DNA of 64,000 nucleotides, from contig CAVWIS010000057.1 of NCBI GenBank assembly GCA_963755055.1, positions 62,001-126,000 of the forward strand, read 5' to 3'. A program made the translations under genes and the position numbers. Shown here piece after piece: positions 8,543 to 16,955 of this stretch. The notes under the pieces were generated by a model. The model was not told the DNA's origin. It worked only from the letters and a program-made list of their open reading frames with translations, and searched no databases. Position 1 is the first letter of the stretch. The number at the start of each line of letters is the position of its first letter. This stretch comes from AP-16 sp963755055. Its GTDB lineage: Bacteria > Pseudomonadota > Alphaproteobacteria > Rhizobiales > Xanthobacteraceae.

Positions 8543-8571
8543 GAACCCGTGAACGGATCGCTCACGGGTTC
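8543..8571. other. Strong hairpin upstream of the second winged-helix/TPR gene
   Basis: GAACCCGTGA at 8543-8552 and TCACGGGTTC at 8562-8571 form a perfect 10-bp stem with a 9-base loop. No T-run follows on either strand, so it is not an obvious intrinsic terminator. It sits in the 686-bp gene-poor stretch 8407-9092, which otherwise holds only a dispersed repeat and a gene remnant. An operator or mRNA-leader structure for the leftward gene is possible. Confidence 0.45.
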
Positions 8572-8666
8572 GCCTCCGCCGACGCTGTGTGCGCTATTTC
8601 CGATTGAACTGAGGAGAAACAATGACCGAGGCGAAAAAAATGACGGCTGTCCGGCGGGCCGCCGGC

Positions 8667-8712
8667 GCATGTTCCGGCGAAGTGGATAGCGGTTCGCCGA
8701 CAAGAACATGCG
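8667..8712. repeat. Dispersed palindromic repeat, copy 1
   Basis: Ends are the perfect 8-bp inverted arms GCATGTTC (8667-8674) and GAACATGC (8704-8711), enclosing CGGCGAAGTGGATAGCGGTT-like sequence. Near-identical copies occur at 16861-16907 and 58689-58734, and a divergent one at 53573-53617. All are intergenic. Confidence 0.85.
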
Positions 8713-8741
8713 ACACTCGACGATTCCCGGGCACATCGCGA

Positions 8742-8960
8742 TCACATCTGATCGGGATGTGCTCCGGCCTGCCTCTTCCGTCGTTGTTCGCAATCGAAAC
8801 CGCCGTGGCCGCGGATGGCGGTCGCACCCCCCATACGTGCAGCTCGTAGAACGGACCGACGCCGTAGCGATTGGGGGCGCCGTTGAGATTGAACAGCTGA
8901 CCCTCCAGCGAGGCGGGCCCCTTCGCGGCGCACATCCCGCTGGTGTCGAAGCCTGGCCAT
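8742..8960 (-). pseudogene. C-terminal remnant of a hypothetical secreted-protein gene
   Basis: Reading leftward there is a short recognisable stretch, GPASLEGQLFNLNGAPNRYG followed by VGPFYELHVWG. It resembles the conserved end of a family of uncharacterised proteins that contain a SPNRYGLPAFYELHVWAW-like motif. No start codon with a proper N-terminal part is present and the frame after HVWG is lost, so I treat it as a fragment. Recognition is from memory of the motif only; no function is known. Confidence 0.4.
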
Positions 8961-9092
8961 GACGGCCCCAGCGGTTCCGCCGGGGCACCATTCACCGTCC
9001 GCCGCGAATTCCTGCCGGCGGTCATCCAGGAACTCTGAAGCGCTGACCAGCCGGACGGTCATCTTCCGGCGCTGAGCGCGGGCGCGCGAGAC

Positions 9093-9959
9093 ATGCTGAC
9101 AAAACTCGTTCACGGCAGCCGACTTTGGCTCGGCCACGTCGCCGATCCAGGCTTGCTCGGCACCGTCATCGTCGGGGTTCTCGGCCTCGGGTTCCTGGCT
9201 GCCGAAGGCGCGGTGCTGTCGGCGCAAGGCGCCGACCGCGCGACCGTCGTGCTGGTCGCCGTCCTGGCCGCCTCCACCGTATCGAGTATCGCCGGGTTTG
9301 CCTTCTCGGCGCTGTGCGGCGCCATGCTCTTTCACCTCATGGACAGCCCGGTCCACGCCGTACAGGTGATGATCGTCTGCAGCATTGCAATCCAGCTGCT
9401 CAGCGTTGCCGCTCTCTGGCGCTCGATCGATTGGCCGAGCCTGCCCGTCTTCCTGGCTGGCGGTGTTCTCGGCGTGCCCGCGGGCGTCTGGCTGCTGCTG
9501 CACCTTCAGGTCGGCGCCTATCGGGTGGTCATCGGAGCTCTGCTGATTACCTATGGCGGCTATCTCCTGTTCCGGCGGCCGAACCGCCCGCTCCGGATGG
9601 GACCGCTGTCGGATGCATGCGCGGGTTTTCTCGGCGGTCTCACCGGCGGGCTTGCGGGTTTCCCCGGAGCATTCGTCACCATCTGGTGCGGCCTCAAAGG
9701 ATGGGACAAGGCGCATCAGCGCGGCGTCTACCAGCCGTTCATCCTCGTCATGCAGCCGATCACACTGGTCGTCATCTACCTGATGCGGCCGTCGTCGGGG
9801 ACCGTGCCGCAATTGGACTTCAAGACCCTCGTTTTCGTTCCGGCCGCTCTGCTCGGCGCGTGGTGCGGATTGCGCATCTTCAAGTGGCTCTCGGATCGAC
9901 AGTTCGAGCTCGCGGTCAACGCGTTGCTCATCGTGTCCGGCATCGGTCTCATCCTGTAA
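9093..9959 (+). CDS. TauE/SafE-family sulfite/sulfonate exporter
   Basis: A 288-residue polytopic membrane protein with about eight hydrophobic segments. Two related halves, SSIAGFAFSALCGAMLFHLM and GFLGGLTGGLAGFPGAFVTI, carry the glycine-rich loops typical of the TauE/SafE (DUF81) family of predicted sulfite, sulfoacetate or sulfonate exporters. It is followed 57 bp later by a secreted phosphatase and then a TRAP transporter in the same direction, so a carboxylate/sulfonate transport unit is plausible. The exact substrate is unknown. Confidence 0.8.
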   Translation: MLTKLVHGSRLWLGHVADPGLLGTVIVGVLGLGFLAAEGAVLSAQGADRATVVLVAVLAASTVSSIAGFAFSALCGAMLFHLMDSPVHAVQVMIVCSIAIQLLSVAALWRSIDWPSLPVFLAGGVLGVPAGVWLLLHLQVGAYRVVIGALLITYGGYLLFRRPNRPLRMGPLSDACAGFLGGLTGGLAGFPGAFVTIWCGLKGWDKAHQRGVYQPFILVMQPITLVVIYLMRPSSGTVPQLDFKTLVFVPAALLGAWCGLRIFKWLSDRQFELAVNALLIVSGIGLIL

Positions 9960-10016
9960 ATGGCTTGAGCTCATAGATCCGGCATCGCCCCTTCATCATC
10001 TGAGTGGAGTCGTACA

Positions 10017-10691
10017 ATGACCAATTTGTCGAGACGAACCGTTGCCGCGCTTCCGACGTTTCTCGGCCTCGTTGCCATGCTTCCGACGTTCCTCGGCCTC
10101 GTTGCCGTGCTCGGCGTCGCGGCGCCCGGCCAGTCGGCCGCGGACGACGGCAATCTGGTGCAGGCCCTGCGCGCGGGAGGATTTGTCATCGTGGTCCGCC
10201 ACGGCGCGACATTCCCGGACCCGGAGGACACCGATCCGCTCGATTTCGACGACATCCCATCCCGGCGAAGTCTCAACGACAAGGGCAAGGCCCTGGCACG
10301 GGCCTTCGGCGCGGCCATTCTTCAGGCCCGGGTTCCGGTCGGCAAGGTCCTTACCAGCAAGTTCAATCGCGCCTACGAGACTGCGGTGATCGCCGGCTTC
10401 AAGGATATCGAGAAGACCGAGGATATCACCGAGGGCGGTCTCGTAATGTCGCCGAACGAGAACAAGCGCCGCATCGAAGCTTTTCGCAAGCTGCTCGGCA
10501 CCGCGCCGACGTCCGGCACCAACACAATTCTCATCACGCACAAGCCGAACATCGTCGATGCGCTCGGCAAGGACTGGTTCGACGTCAGGGAGGGCGAGGC
10601 CTCGATCTTCCGCGCCGAGCACGGCGGCTACAATCTGATCGCCCGCGTCCTGATGGAAGAATGGCCTCGCATCGCTGCGGCGGCGAACTGA
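10017..10691 (+). CDS. Secreted histidine phosphatase family protein (phosphoglycerate-mutase-like)
   Basis: 224 residues with an N-terminal signal peptide (about residues 1-42) and a histidine-phosphatase domain. The catalytic RHG box is VVRHGATFPDP; the second conserved His is in ILITHKPNIVDAL; an Arg from SKFNRAYETAV completes the phosphate pocket. This branch (SixA/PGM superfamily) hydrolyses phosphomonoesters in the periplasm; the substrate is unknown. The signal peptide contains a tandem duplication of LPTFLGLVA-like residues caused by a 30-bp DNA repeat. It lies between the TauE/SafE gene and the TRAP operon. Confidence 0.85.
   Translation: MTNLSRRTVAALPTFLGLVAMLPTFLGLVAVLGVAAPGQSAADDGNLVQALRAGGFVIVVRHGATFPDPEDTDPLDFDDIPSRRSLNDKGKALARAFGAAILQARVPVGKVLTSKFNRAYETAVIAGFKDIEKTEDITEGGLVMSPNENKRRIEAFRKLLGTAPTSGTNTILITHKPNIVDALGKDWFDVREGEASIFRAEHGGYNLIARVLMEEWPRIAAAAN
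10051..10110 (+). repeat. 30-bp tandem direct repeat inside the signal-peptide coding region
   Basis: Positions 10051-10080 and 10081-10110 differ at only two of 30 bases and encode LPTFLGLVAM and LPTFLGLVAV-like decapeptides. It is in frame (10 codons), so copy-number change would lengthen or shorten the hydrophobic core without breaking the gene. Confidence 0.9.
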
Positions 10692-10765
10692 CGGCCGGTG
10701 GAGAGCTCGCGAACATCCGGACCGCGTTGCCGCGCCCTGTGGCACGCAGCAAGAGGAGAATGAAC

Positions 10766-11803
10766 ATGGATCGGTCACTGTCCCGTCGCACGCTTGTGGC
10801 CTACGCCACGGCAATGATGGCGGCACCTGCGCTTTGCACGTGGCCAGCCGCGGCTGACGAACCGCTGGTCCTGCGTTGTTCGCTGGAGACCGCGCCATCG
10901 CACCGACGCAATGCCGTCATCAGGGACTATCTCGGAAGGATAGAGACCGCCGCAGGCGGAAGGATCAAGACGCAGCTGTTCGAGAGCGGACAGCTCTTTC
11001 CCGATCTGCAGGTCGGCAAGGCGCTGCTGCAGGGACAGGTCGAGATGGCGGTGCCGGGAACCTGGTCCCTGACCGGCATCGTGCCCGACGCGGATTTCTT
11101 TCAGCTGCCCGCCCTTTATGGGCGCTCGATCGACCTGGTGCACCGTGTCGTCGATGGCATCCCGGGACAGCTGCTCGCGACGCAGATCGAGCAGCGGCTG
11201 AGCTCCCACGTGATCGGTCCGTGGCTCGATCTTGGCTTCTTCAACTGGTACAGCACGGGCAAGGCGCTAAGCTCCTACCGCGACCTCAAAGGCCTGAAGA
11301 TCCGCAACAGCGGCGGGGCGGGCCAAGCTTGGCGCACCCAGTTCATGGGCGCAATCCCGAATACCACGCCCTTGCCGAACGTGCCGCTGGCACTTTCGCA
11401 AGGCACGTTCGACGGGCTGATCACGACCCATGAAACGGTGGCGAGCGGACAATTCTGGGAATCGGGAATCCGCCATGCCTTCGAAGACCATCAGTTCATC
11501 GGCGAATATGTCCCGATCGTAAGCCTCGCCTTCTGGCGGAAATTGCCGTCGGATCTGCGCCAGACGTTCACCGATCTCTGGCGGGAGAAAATTTCGATCT
11601 ATCGGGCCGACATGGCGGCCGCGCAGTCCCGCGCGAGGGAGGTGGCGCAGGCGCACGGCATCAAGATCGCCGCGCCGTCGCCGGACGACCTCGAAGCGGC
11701 GCGGCGGGAAATGATGGCGCATCAGGACCGCGTGGCCAAGCTGTCGAAGATCTCGTCCGAAATGGTCTCCGCCGTTTCGGCCGACGTCGTCGCGGCCGGT
11801 TGA
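10766..11803 (+). CDS. dctP: TRAP transporter solute-binding protein (DctP family)
   Basis: 345 residues with a twin-arginine-like signal peptide (SRRTLVAYATAMM, cleavage around TWPAAADEP). The mature part has the DctP fold: KTQLFESGQLFPDLQVGKAL near the N-terminal lobe, and LKGLKIRNSGGAGQAW and LALSQGTFDGLITTHET in the substrate cleft. The periplasmic protein delivers an organic anion to the DctQM membrane unit that follows. AAGAGGAG at 10751-10758 is spaced 7 nt from the ATG at 10766 and only 1 nt from the ATG at 10760, so I chose 10766. The ligand is unknown. Confidence 0.88.
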   Translation: MDRSLSRRTLVAYATAMMAAPALCTWPAAADEPLVLRCSLETAPSHRRNAVIRDYLGRIETAAGGRIKTQLFESGQLFPDLQVGKALLQGQVEMAVPGTWSLTGIVPDADFFQLPALYGRSIDLVHRVVDGIPGQLLATQIEQRLSSHVIGPWLDLGFFNWYSTGKALSSYRDLKGLKIRNSGGAGQAWRTQFMGAIPNTTPLPNVPLALSQGTFDGLITTHETVASGQFWESGIRHAFEDHQFIGEYVPIVSLAFWRKLPSDLRQTFTDLWREKISIYRADMAAAQSRAREVAQAHGIKIAAPSPDDLEAARREMMAHQDRVAKLSKISSEMVSAVSADVVAAG

Positions 11804-11822
11804 GCTCTGCAAGGCCAATCCG

Positions 11823-12347
11823 ATGATGAAGATCTGGGATCGCGTCGAGCAGTCGCTCGTCGGCGTGCTCGGCCTGGTCGCGCTCGCCTTTGGCCTCTGG
11901 CAGGCCGTGTCGCGCTACTTCTTTCCGCAGGAGTCGATCAGCTATGCCGAGGAGATCATCGTCTATCTGGTGATCTGGGCAATCATGATCGTATCCAGCC
12001 AGCTGGTTCGCACCGACAGCCATGTCCGGCCCGATCTTGTGCTCAGCGTCGTCCCCGCGGCCGTGGCGCGGTGGATGGAAGCGTTCAATTGCGTCGCGGC
12101 CATTGCCTTCTGTGCCGCGCTGATCTGGTACGGCCGGCAGGTCGTCGCAACCGCGTTGCTGATCGACGAGCACAGCGCCTCGGATCTGCAGTTCCCGATG
12201 TGGATCTATTATGCCGCGCTGCCCACCGGCGGGCTGCTGATGCTGGTCCGCTACGTCATGAGGTTGACCGAACTTGTCGCCATCCGGGGCGGGAGCGCCA
12301 TGCCCGCCCGCCGTCCCGGCGGCCACGAGCTGCCGGGAAACCATTGA
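11823..12347 (+). CDS. dctQ: TRAP transporter small membrane subunit (DctQ)
   Basis: 174 residues with four predicted membrane helices. It has the DctQ-type signature VSRYFFPQESISYAEEIIVYL in the first loop and a VRTDSHVRPDLVL-like stretch before helix 3. DctQ joins the binding protein to the large permease. It starts 20 bp after dctP and ends 10 bp before dctM, clearly co-transcribed. Confidence 0.88.
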   Translation: MMKIWDRVEQSLVGVLGLVALAFGLWQAVSRYFFPQESISYAEEIIVYLVIWAIMIVSSQLVRTDSHVRPDLVLSVVPAAVARWMEAFNCVAAIAFCAALIWYGRQVVATALLIDEHSASDLQFPMWIYYAALPTGGLLMLVRYVMRLTELVAIRGGSAMPARRPGGHELPGNH

Positions 12348-12356
12348 GTTGCCGAC

Positions 12357-13631
12357 ATGACGACCTTCCTCGCGCTGTTTGTCGGACTGCTTGCCGCCGG
12401 GATGCCGGTCTTTCTCGTGCTGGGGCTCTGTGCCGGCGCGATGTTCGCGGGATCCGGTCAGCCGCTCGTCGGCCTGGCGCAGCTCGTCGTCAACGAGCTC
12501 AACTCGCCGACCTTGATGGCGCTGCCGTTGTTCGTCATGGCGGCGGCATTCATGCGCTTCGGCGGTGTCGCCAATGCGCTGGTGAATCTGGCCGCGGCCT
12601 GGCTTGGAGGGCTTCCCGGATCTCTTGGGCTCGTGACCGTCGTCGCCTGCACGTTGTTTGCGGCAATCTGCGGTTCGAGCGTGGCGACCGCGCTGGCCAT
12701 GGGGACAATTCTGATCCCGGCGATGCTCGAGCGCGGCTATCCGCGGTCGTTCGCATTGGGAGTTGTCGGGGCGTCGGGAACGATCGGCATCGTCATACCG
12801 CCGAGCCTGCCGCTGATCCTTTACGAAATCGTCGCCGAACAGTCGGTGCCGCGGCTGTTCCTCGGCGGCATTCTCCCCGGCCTGCTTCAGGCCGCCGCTT
12901 TCTTCATCTGGGTTCTGTACATAGCCCGCCGCCGCAATTTTCCGATGGAGCCGGTGCTGCCGCTGAGCGAGCGGGTGCGGGTGACGCTGTCGGCCCTGCC
13001 CGCGCTGCTCGTGCCGCTCGTCGTCATGGTCGGCATCTACGGCGGCTTCGTCACGGTGACCGAAGCGGCGGCTCTCTCGGCGATCGTCGCGCTCGGCGTT
13101 TCGCTGCTCTTCTACCGCGGATTCCACTGGACGGAAACGCTGTCCGTCGTGGCGAGCGGACTACGCAGTGCCGCGAGCATCATGCTGATCATCGCCACGG
13201 CGCTTGCAGTCGGGCATTGGCTGACGGAATCGGGAGCCCCCGCCCGCTTTGTCGAGTTCCTGCTGAGCCATCAGCTCTCGACCTGGCAGTTCCTGCTGGC
13301 GATCAACGGCCTGCTTCTCGTGCTCGGCTGCTTCCTGGAGGTGACGGCAACCCTGCTGCTCGTTCTGCCGATTCTTGCGCCGGCGCTGCGCCCGATGGGG
13401 GTCGATCCGGTCCATTTCTCCATCATCTTCACGCACAACATGGAGATCGGGCTGGTACACCCGCCGGTCGGCCTGAACCTCTTCGTGCTGTCGTCGCTCG
13501 CCGTCGCCCCGATGGGCGCCGCGATCAGGGGTATCCTGCCGTTTCTTGCCATATTGCTGATCGTACTCGCCATCATCACCTACGTACCCGTGCTCACGTT
13601 GTGGCTTCCAGGTGTGGTCTTTGGGCGATGA
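12357..13631 (+). CDS. dctM: TRAP transporter large permease (DctM)
   Basis: 424 residues and about twelve hydrophobic segments. Family hallmarks include ALPLFVMAAAFMRFGGVANAL, AAICGSSVATALAMGTILIP, GASGTIGIVIPPSLPLILYE and, near the end, HNMEIGLVHPPVGLNLFVLS. This subunit is the sodium- or proton-coupled channel of the tripartite uptake system. It closes the dctPQM operon; the next 367 bp hold only a gene fragment and the promoter of arsR. Confidence 0.9.
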   Translation: MTTFLALFVGLLAAGMPVFLVLGLCAGAMFAGSGQPLVGLAQLVVNELNSPTLMALPLFVMAAAFMRFGGVANALVNLAAAWLGGLPGSLGLVTVVACTLFAAICGSSVATALAMGTILIPAMLERGYPRSFALGVVGASGTIGIVIPPSLPLILYEIVAEQSVPRLFLGGILPGLLQAAAFFIWVLYIARRRNFPMEPVLPLSERVRVTLSALPALLVPLVVMVGIYGGFVTVTEAAALSAIVALGVSLLFYRGFHWTETLSVVASGLRSAASIMLIIATALAVGHWLTESGAPARFVEFLLSHQLSTWQFLLAINGLLLVLGCFLEVTATLLLVLPILAPALRPMGVDPVHFSIIFTHNMEIGLVHPPVGLNLFVLSSLAVAPMGAAIRGILPFLAILLIVLAIITYVPVLTLWLPGVVFGR

Positions 13632-13679
13632 CGTTCGCGGCGCCGTTCAATGCGCGAACTTGGCTCAATCGTCGCGCGA

Positions 13680-13810
13680 ATTGCGGACATGGCCTGGTGC
13701 CGTCGCGGCGCCAGCAGCTCCCAGAGGGCCATGACGGCGAAGATGGCCGCAAAGGCACCCAGGCGAACGACCGGTCCGTGCGCGAGCAGGACGTCGGCCA
13801 AGTGGCATCT
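13680..13810 (-). pseudogene. Fragment of a sterol-desaturase-like gene
   Basis: Reading leftward, about 35 residues (VVRLGAFAAIFAVMALWELL then APRRHQAMSAIRA) match residues 7-40 of the desaturase at 1-600 (YVRLGAFGGVFAVMAIWELV then GPRRQQ). The similarity then ends abruptly next to the TRAP operon. As at the left edge of the window, this piece is divergent from an arsR gene. All histidine motifs are missing, so no function remains. Confidence 0.7.
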
Positions 13811-13964
13811 CCAGCCCAGGGGATTTGGCGAGGGCAGCCCGCTACGCCCCCTCGCGAGTTGCTCGGCTCCAGCCAATGTGGGTGCGCAAGCGCCTTCGGG
13901 CAACCGCATTTCCCTTCTTGCACGCGACGTGCATGCCTCGGGACGGCCATCCGGCTGAAGGCTC

Positions 13965-13996
13965 TTGACATCTAAAAAACTAGTTCTATAGTTTTT
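13965..13996 (+). promoter_or_regulatory. Promoter and overlapping operator of the arsR-permease operon
   Basis: TTGACA at 13965-13970 and TATAGT at 13987-13992 are spaced 16 bp. A perfect palindrome AAAAACTA (13975-13982) and TAGTTTTT (13989-13996), with a 6-bp spacer, covers the spacer and -10. A transcript begun about 7 nt past the -10 would start at or next to the A of the ATG at 13999, so the mRNA may be leaderless. Repression by ArsR occlusion is inferred. Confidence 0.7.
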
Positions 13997-13998
13997 GC

Positions 13999-14328
13999 AT
14001 GACCGCACGCGGAAAACTCAGCGAGCAGATGGCTGCCGACGCGCTGGCGGCGCTCGGCAATCGCACGCGCCTGCGCATCTTCAAGCTGCTCATCCGCGCC
14101 GGACGCGAGGGCACGAACGTCGGCACCATCCAGCGGGTGCTCGGCGTTCCGGCAACCACGCTGGCGCATCACCTCGGCACGCTGACCCAGGCCGGACTGG
14201 TGGTCCAGGAACGGCGCGGTCGCGAGACGATCTGCACCGCCAGCTTCAAGGCGGTCAACGACGTGGTCGCCTACGTCAAGGCTGAATGCTGCGCCGGCGT
14301 CGAGCTCGCCGACGACAGCGCCGCGTGA
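13999..14328 (+). CDS. ArsR/SmtB-family repressor with C-terminal vicinal cysteines
   Basis: 109 residues, a compact winged-helix regulator: ALAALGNRTRLRIFKLLIRAG for helices 1-2 and TIQRVLGVPATTLAHHLGTL for the recognition region. There is no CxC in helix 3; instead a CC pair lies near the C-terminus (AECCAGVELAD), the kind of site that binds As(III), Sb(III) or other soft metals in some ArsR subgroups. It precedes the ArsP-like permease by 44 bp in the same direction. The start is very close to the promoter, and no upstream Shine-Dalgarno fits, consistent with leaderless translation. Confidence 0.85.
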   Translation: MTARGKLSEQMAADALAALGNRTRLRIFKLLIRAGREGTNVGTIQRVLGVPATTLAHHLGTLTQAGLVVQERRGRETICTASFKAVNDVVAYVKAECCAGVELADDSAA

Positions 14329-14372
14329 TTTTTTTTGCCGCAAAAAACCTACAAACCTAGAGGAGTAGAGAA

Positions 14373-15413
14373 ATGTCCCTCCCCGAAGCCCTGAGCGAGA
14401 TCCGCCGCAGGCGCACGCTGCGGCTCGACCCTGCCTGGCTCGCCATCGTGGCGATCGTCGGCACCTTGGCCGCCGTCGTTCCGCAGCAGGCCGCGGTATC
14501 GCTCGTATTTGCCGCCAAGGCGGTGTGGGGCGTCCTGCCGTTCTTCGCGTTGTCGATCGCGCTCGCCGCCTTCGCCAAGGCGAGCGGCGCGGAAAATTTG
14601 ATTGCCCGGGCCTTCGCGGGTCGTACCGCGGTCATGATCGTCCTGGCCAGCCTGATGGGGGCGCTCTCGCCCTTCTGCTCGTGCGGCGTCATCCCGATCA
14701 TCGCCGCGCTGCTGGCGAGCGGCGTGCCGCTCGCCCCGGTGATGGCGTTCTGGCTCGCCTCGCCGCTGATGGATCCCTCGATGTTCTTCCTGACCGCCGG
14801 GGTGCTCGGCCTGCAGTTTGCCGTGGCCAAGACGATTGTCGCGATCGGCATAGGACTTCTCGGCGGCTTCGGCGTCCTGGCGCTGCAGGGCATCGGCGCG
14901 CTGGCCGGCCCGGCGCTGCGCGAGGGTGCCGGTGACGGCGGCCGCGCCGGCGCAAAAATCCGCAATCCCCAGGCGGTGATGTGGCGCTATTGGCAGGAGC
15001 CGGCGCGCCGCGACGCGTTCCGCACCACCGCGCTGAAGAACGCAAAATTTCTCGGCAAATGGCTGCTGCTCGCCTTCCTGCTCGAGAGCCTGATGGTGGC
15101 CTATGTGCCGGGCGATCTCATTGCCCGCATCGCCGGCGACGGCAGCGTGCTGTCGATCGCGGCGGCGACGCTGGTGGGCATCCCGAGCTATCTCAACGGC
15201 AATGCCGCGCTGCCGCTGGTTGCCGGCCTCATCGACAAGGGCATGGCGCCGGGCGCCGCCATGGCGTTCCTCGTCGGTGGAGGCGTGACCTCCATCCCCG
15301 CAGCCCTCGCCGTCTGGGGAATCGCGCGGAGAGAGGTGTTCGCCGCCTATCTGGGGCTCGCCGCCGCCGGCTCGCTCGTCGCCGGTCTTGCCTTCCAGAT
15401 GGTGGCGGGCTGA
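14373..15413 (+). CDS. ArsP/YraQ-family (UPF0718) permease
   Basis: 346 residues with about eight membrane helices and the family's cysteine loop SPFCSCGVIPIIAALLASGV, repeated in spirit by GIPSYLNGNAALPLVAGLI in the second half. ArsP members export trivalent organoarsenicals through such cysteines. The arsR gene upstream and GDCCVxC gene downstream support a soft-metal or metalloid role. A GAGGAG ribosome site precedes the ATG. Between arsR and this gene, T-runs and A-runs around GCCGC (14331-14347) could form a weak AU-rich hairpin. Confidence 0.78.
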   Translation: MSLPEALSEIRRRRTLRLDPAWLAIVAIVGTLAAVVPQQAAVSLVFAAKAVWGVLPFFALSIALAAFAKASGAENLIARAFAGRTAVMIVLASLMGALSPFCSCGVIPIIAALLASGVPLAPVMAFWLASPLMDPSMFFLTAGVLGLQFAVAKTIVAIGIGLLGGFGVLALQGIGALAGPALREGAGDGGRAGAKIRNPQAVMWRYWQEPARRDAFRTTALKNAKFLGKWLLLAFLLESLMVAYVPGDLIARIAGDGSVLSIAAATLVGIPSYLNGNAALPLVAGLIDKGMAPGAAMAFLVGGGVTSIPAALAVWGIARREVFAAYLGLAAAGSLVAGLAFQMVAG

Positions 15414-15569
15414 TTGGACGAGGCCGCCGCAGGCGCTTTCGCGGCGCCTGCGCCGACCGCACGCGCGTTGATGTACCGCAACGCGCCACTCGGCGTCTCT
15501 TGCTATCAGGCAGATTGGGTTCGTGCTCTTCCATCGCTCACAGCCCTGGGCTGACGCGAGGATCAACGG

Positions 15570-16859
15570 ATGGACGTTCCGTCGGCTGTTTCCGGCACGC
15601 TGGATGCCCGCTCGGTCTCCGAGAGCCTGAACCAGGAGTGCTTCTGCATCACTCTCGACCGCGACGCTTTGTACCGGGCGATCGAGCGGGAGGTTGGAGA
15701 CACCGGCTTCTGCGAGACCTTGATCGGCACCCGGCCGCACCTGTTCTCCAATGCGCCGGTCTTCATCTCCGAACGCGATACGGCCAAGATGCTCCGGATC
15801 GTGCGAGCCATCGAGGCCGCGGCCCGATTGTCCCTCTATCGGGACGCCGCCTTGTCCCGGGCTCCCGGGATCGCGCGGCATGATTTCGGGCCGCGCGGCG
15901 TCTTCATGGGCTACGACTTCCATCTCGCCGCGGCGGGACCCAAGCTGATCGAGGTGAATACCAATGCGGGCGGCGCCTTCCTGAATGCGCTGCTGGCCAA
16001 GGCCCAGCGGGCCTGCTGCGCCGAGATCGAGGTCGCCATGGTCAGAGGCAAGGCCGACGATTTCGAGGCGGCGGTTCTCGCCATGTTCCGGCACGAGTGG
16101 ATGCTGCAGCACAGGACCGGCGTACCGAAGCGGATCGCGATCATCGACGATCGGCCCGCAGAGCAATATCTCTATCCCGAATTCCTCCTGGCCCGGCGCT
16201 TCTTCCTCAAGCACGGCATCGAGGCGGTGATCGCCGACGCCGAGGAGCTCGCATATGAGAGCGGCCGGCTGCAAATCGAGAGCCAGCCGGTCGATCTCGT
16301 CTACAATCGCATGGTCGACTTTGCTCTGGATCACCCGGGACACGCGGCCCTGCGGGCCGCCTATCTCGACGACGCCGTGGTCGTTACGCCGAATCCCCAC
16401 GTCCATGCGCTTTACGCGGACAAGCGCAACCTGGTGCTGCTGTCCGACCAGACGGCACTGCGAGAGTGGGGACTTTCATCGGACATGCTCGCCGATCTTG
16501 CGGGGCTGCCGCGGACCGTGCTGGTGACGGCGGAGAACGCGCAGCACCTTTGGCAGGCGAGGAAGACGTTCTTCTTCAAGCCGGCCGGCGGCCATGGCGG
16601 CAAGGCGGTCTACCGCGGAGACAAGCTGACGAAGGGAGTGTGGGCGGAGATCGTGCGAGGCGGATACGTCGCCCAGGAGCTCGCCGCGCCGGGCGAGCGC
16701 ATGATCAGGCTGGACGGGGCTCGGCAGGCGCGCAAGACCGACGTCAGGCTCTATGTCTACGACGGTCAGGTGCTGCTCACGGCCGCCCGCCTGTACCAGG
16801 GGCAGACCACGAATTTCCGCACACCCGGCGGCGGGTTCGCGCCGGTGTTCACGATCTAG
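15570..16859 (+). CDS. ATP-grasp-like protein of unknown substrate
   Basis: 429 residues, soluble. The C-terminal half shows features of an ATP-grasp ligase: FFFKPAGGHGGKAVYRGDKL (glycine-rich nucleotide loop), then YVAQELAAPGERM, then an acidic/Arg metal site DVRLYVYDGQVLL followed by QGQTTNFRTPGGGFAPVF. The N-terminal half has conserved cysteines (QECFCITLD) and a well-defined MGYDFHLAAAGPKLIEVNTN motif reminiscent of amino-acid or glutathionyl-polyamine ligases. I do not recognise a named family. It lies 156 bp after the ArsP-like permease, in the same direction, and before the GDCCVxC gene, so it may make a thiol or peptide ligand for the metal(loid), but that is speculation. Confidence 0.6.
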   Translation: MDVPSAVSGTLDARSVSESLNQECFCITLDRDALYRAIEREVGDTGFCETLIGTRPHLFSNAPVFISERDTAKMLRIVRAIEAAARLSLYRDAALSRAPGIARHDFGPRGVFMGYDFHLAAAGPKLIEVNTNAGGAFLNALLAKAQRACCAEIEVAMVRGKADDFEAAVLAMFRHEWMLQHRTGVPKRIAIIDDRPAEQYLYPEFLLARRFFLKHGIEAVIADAEELAYESGRLQIESQPVDLVYNRMVDFALDHPGHAALRAAYLDDAVVVTPNPHVHALYADKRNLVLLSDQTALREWGLSSDMLADLAGLPRTVLVTAENAQHLWQARKTFFFKPAGGHGGKAVYRGDKLTKGVWAEIVRGGYVAQELAAPGERMIRLDGARQARKTDVRLYVYDGQVLLTAARLYQGQTTNFRTPGGGFAPVFTI

Positions 16860-16860
16860 C

Positions 16861-16907
16861 GCATGTTCCGGCGAAGTGGATACCGGTTCGCCGACAAAGA
16901 ACATGCG
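16861..16907. repeat. Dispersed palindromic repeat, copy 2
   Basis: Arms GCATGTTC (16861-16868) and GAACATGC (16899-16906), interior nearly identical to the copies at 8667 and 58689. It follows the ATP-grasp-like gene's TAG stop by one base, so it sits at the 3' end of that transcript. Confidence 0.85.
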
Positions 16908-16955
16908 CCGCTCAACGATCCTGGAGCATCCAACCGGGATCCTGCGGGAAGTGTG

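Noticed and set aside
8543..8571. Hairpin as an intrinsic terminator
   Set aside because: No T-run on either strand and it lies upstream of the leftward gene, not after a gene end.
6700..8607. 635-codon plus-strand open frame
   Set aside because: Antisense to the second winged-helix/TPR gene; no domain pattern.
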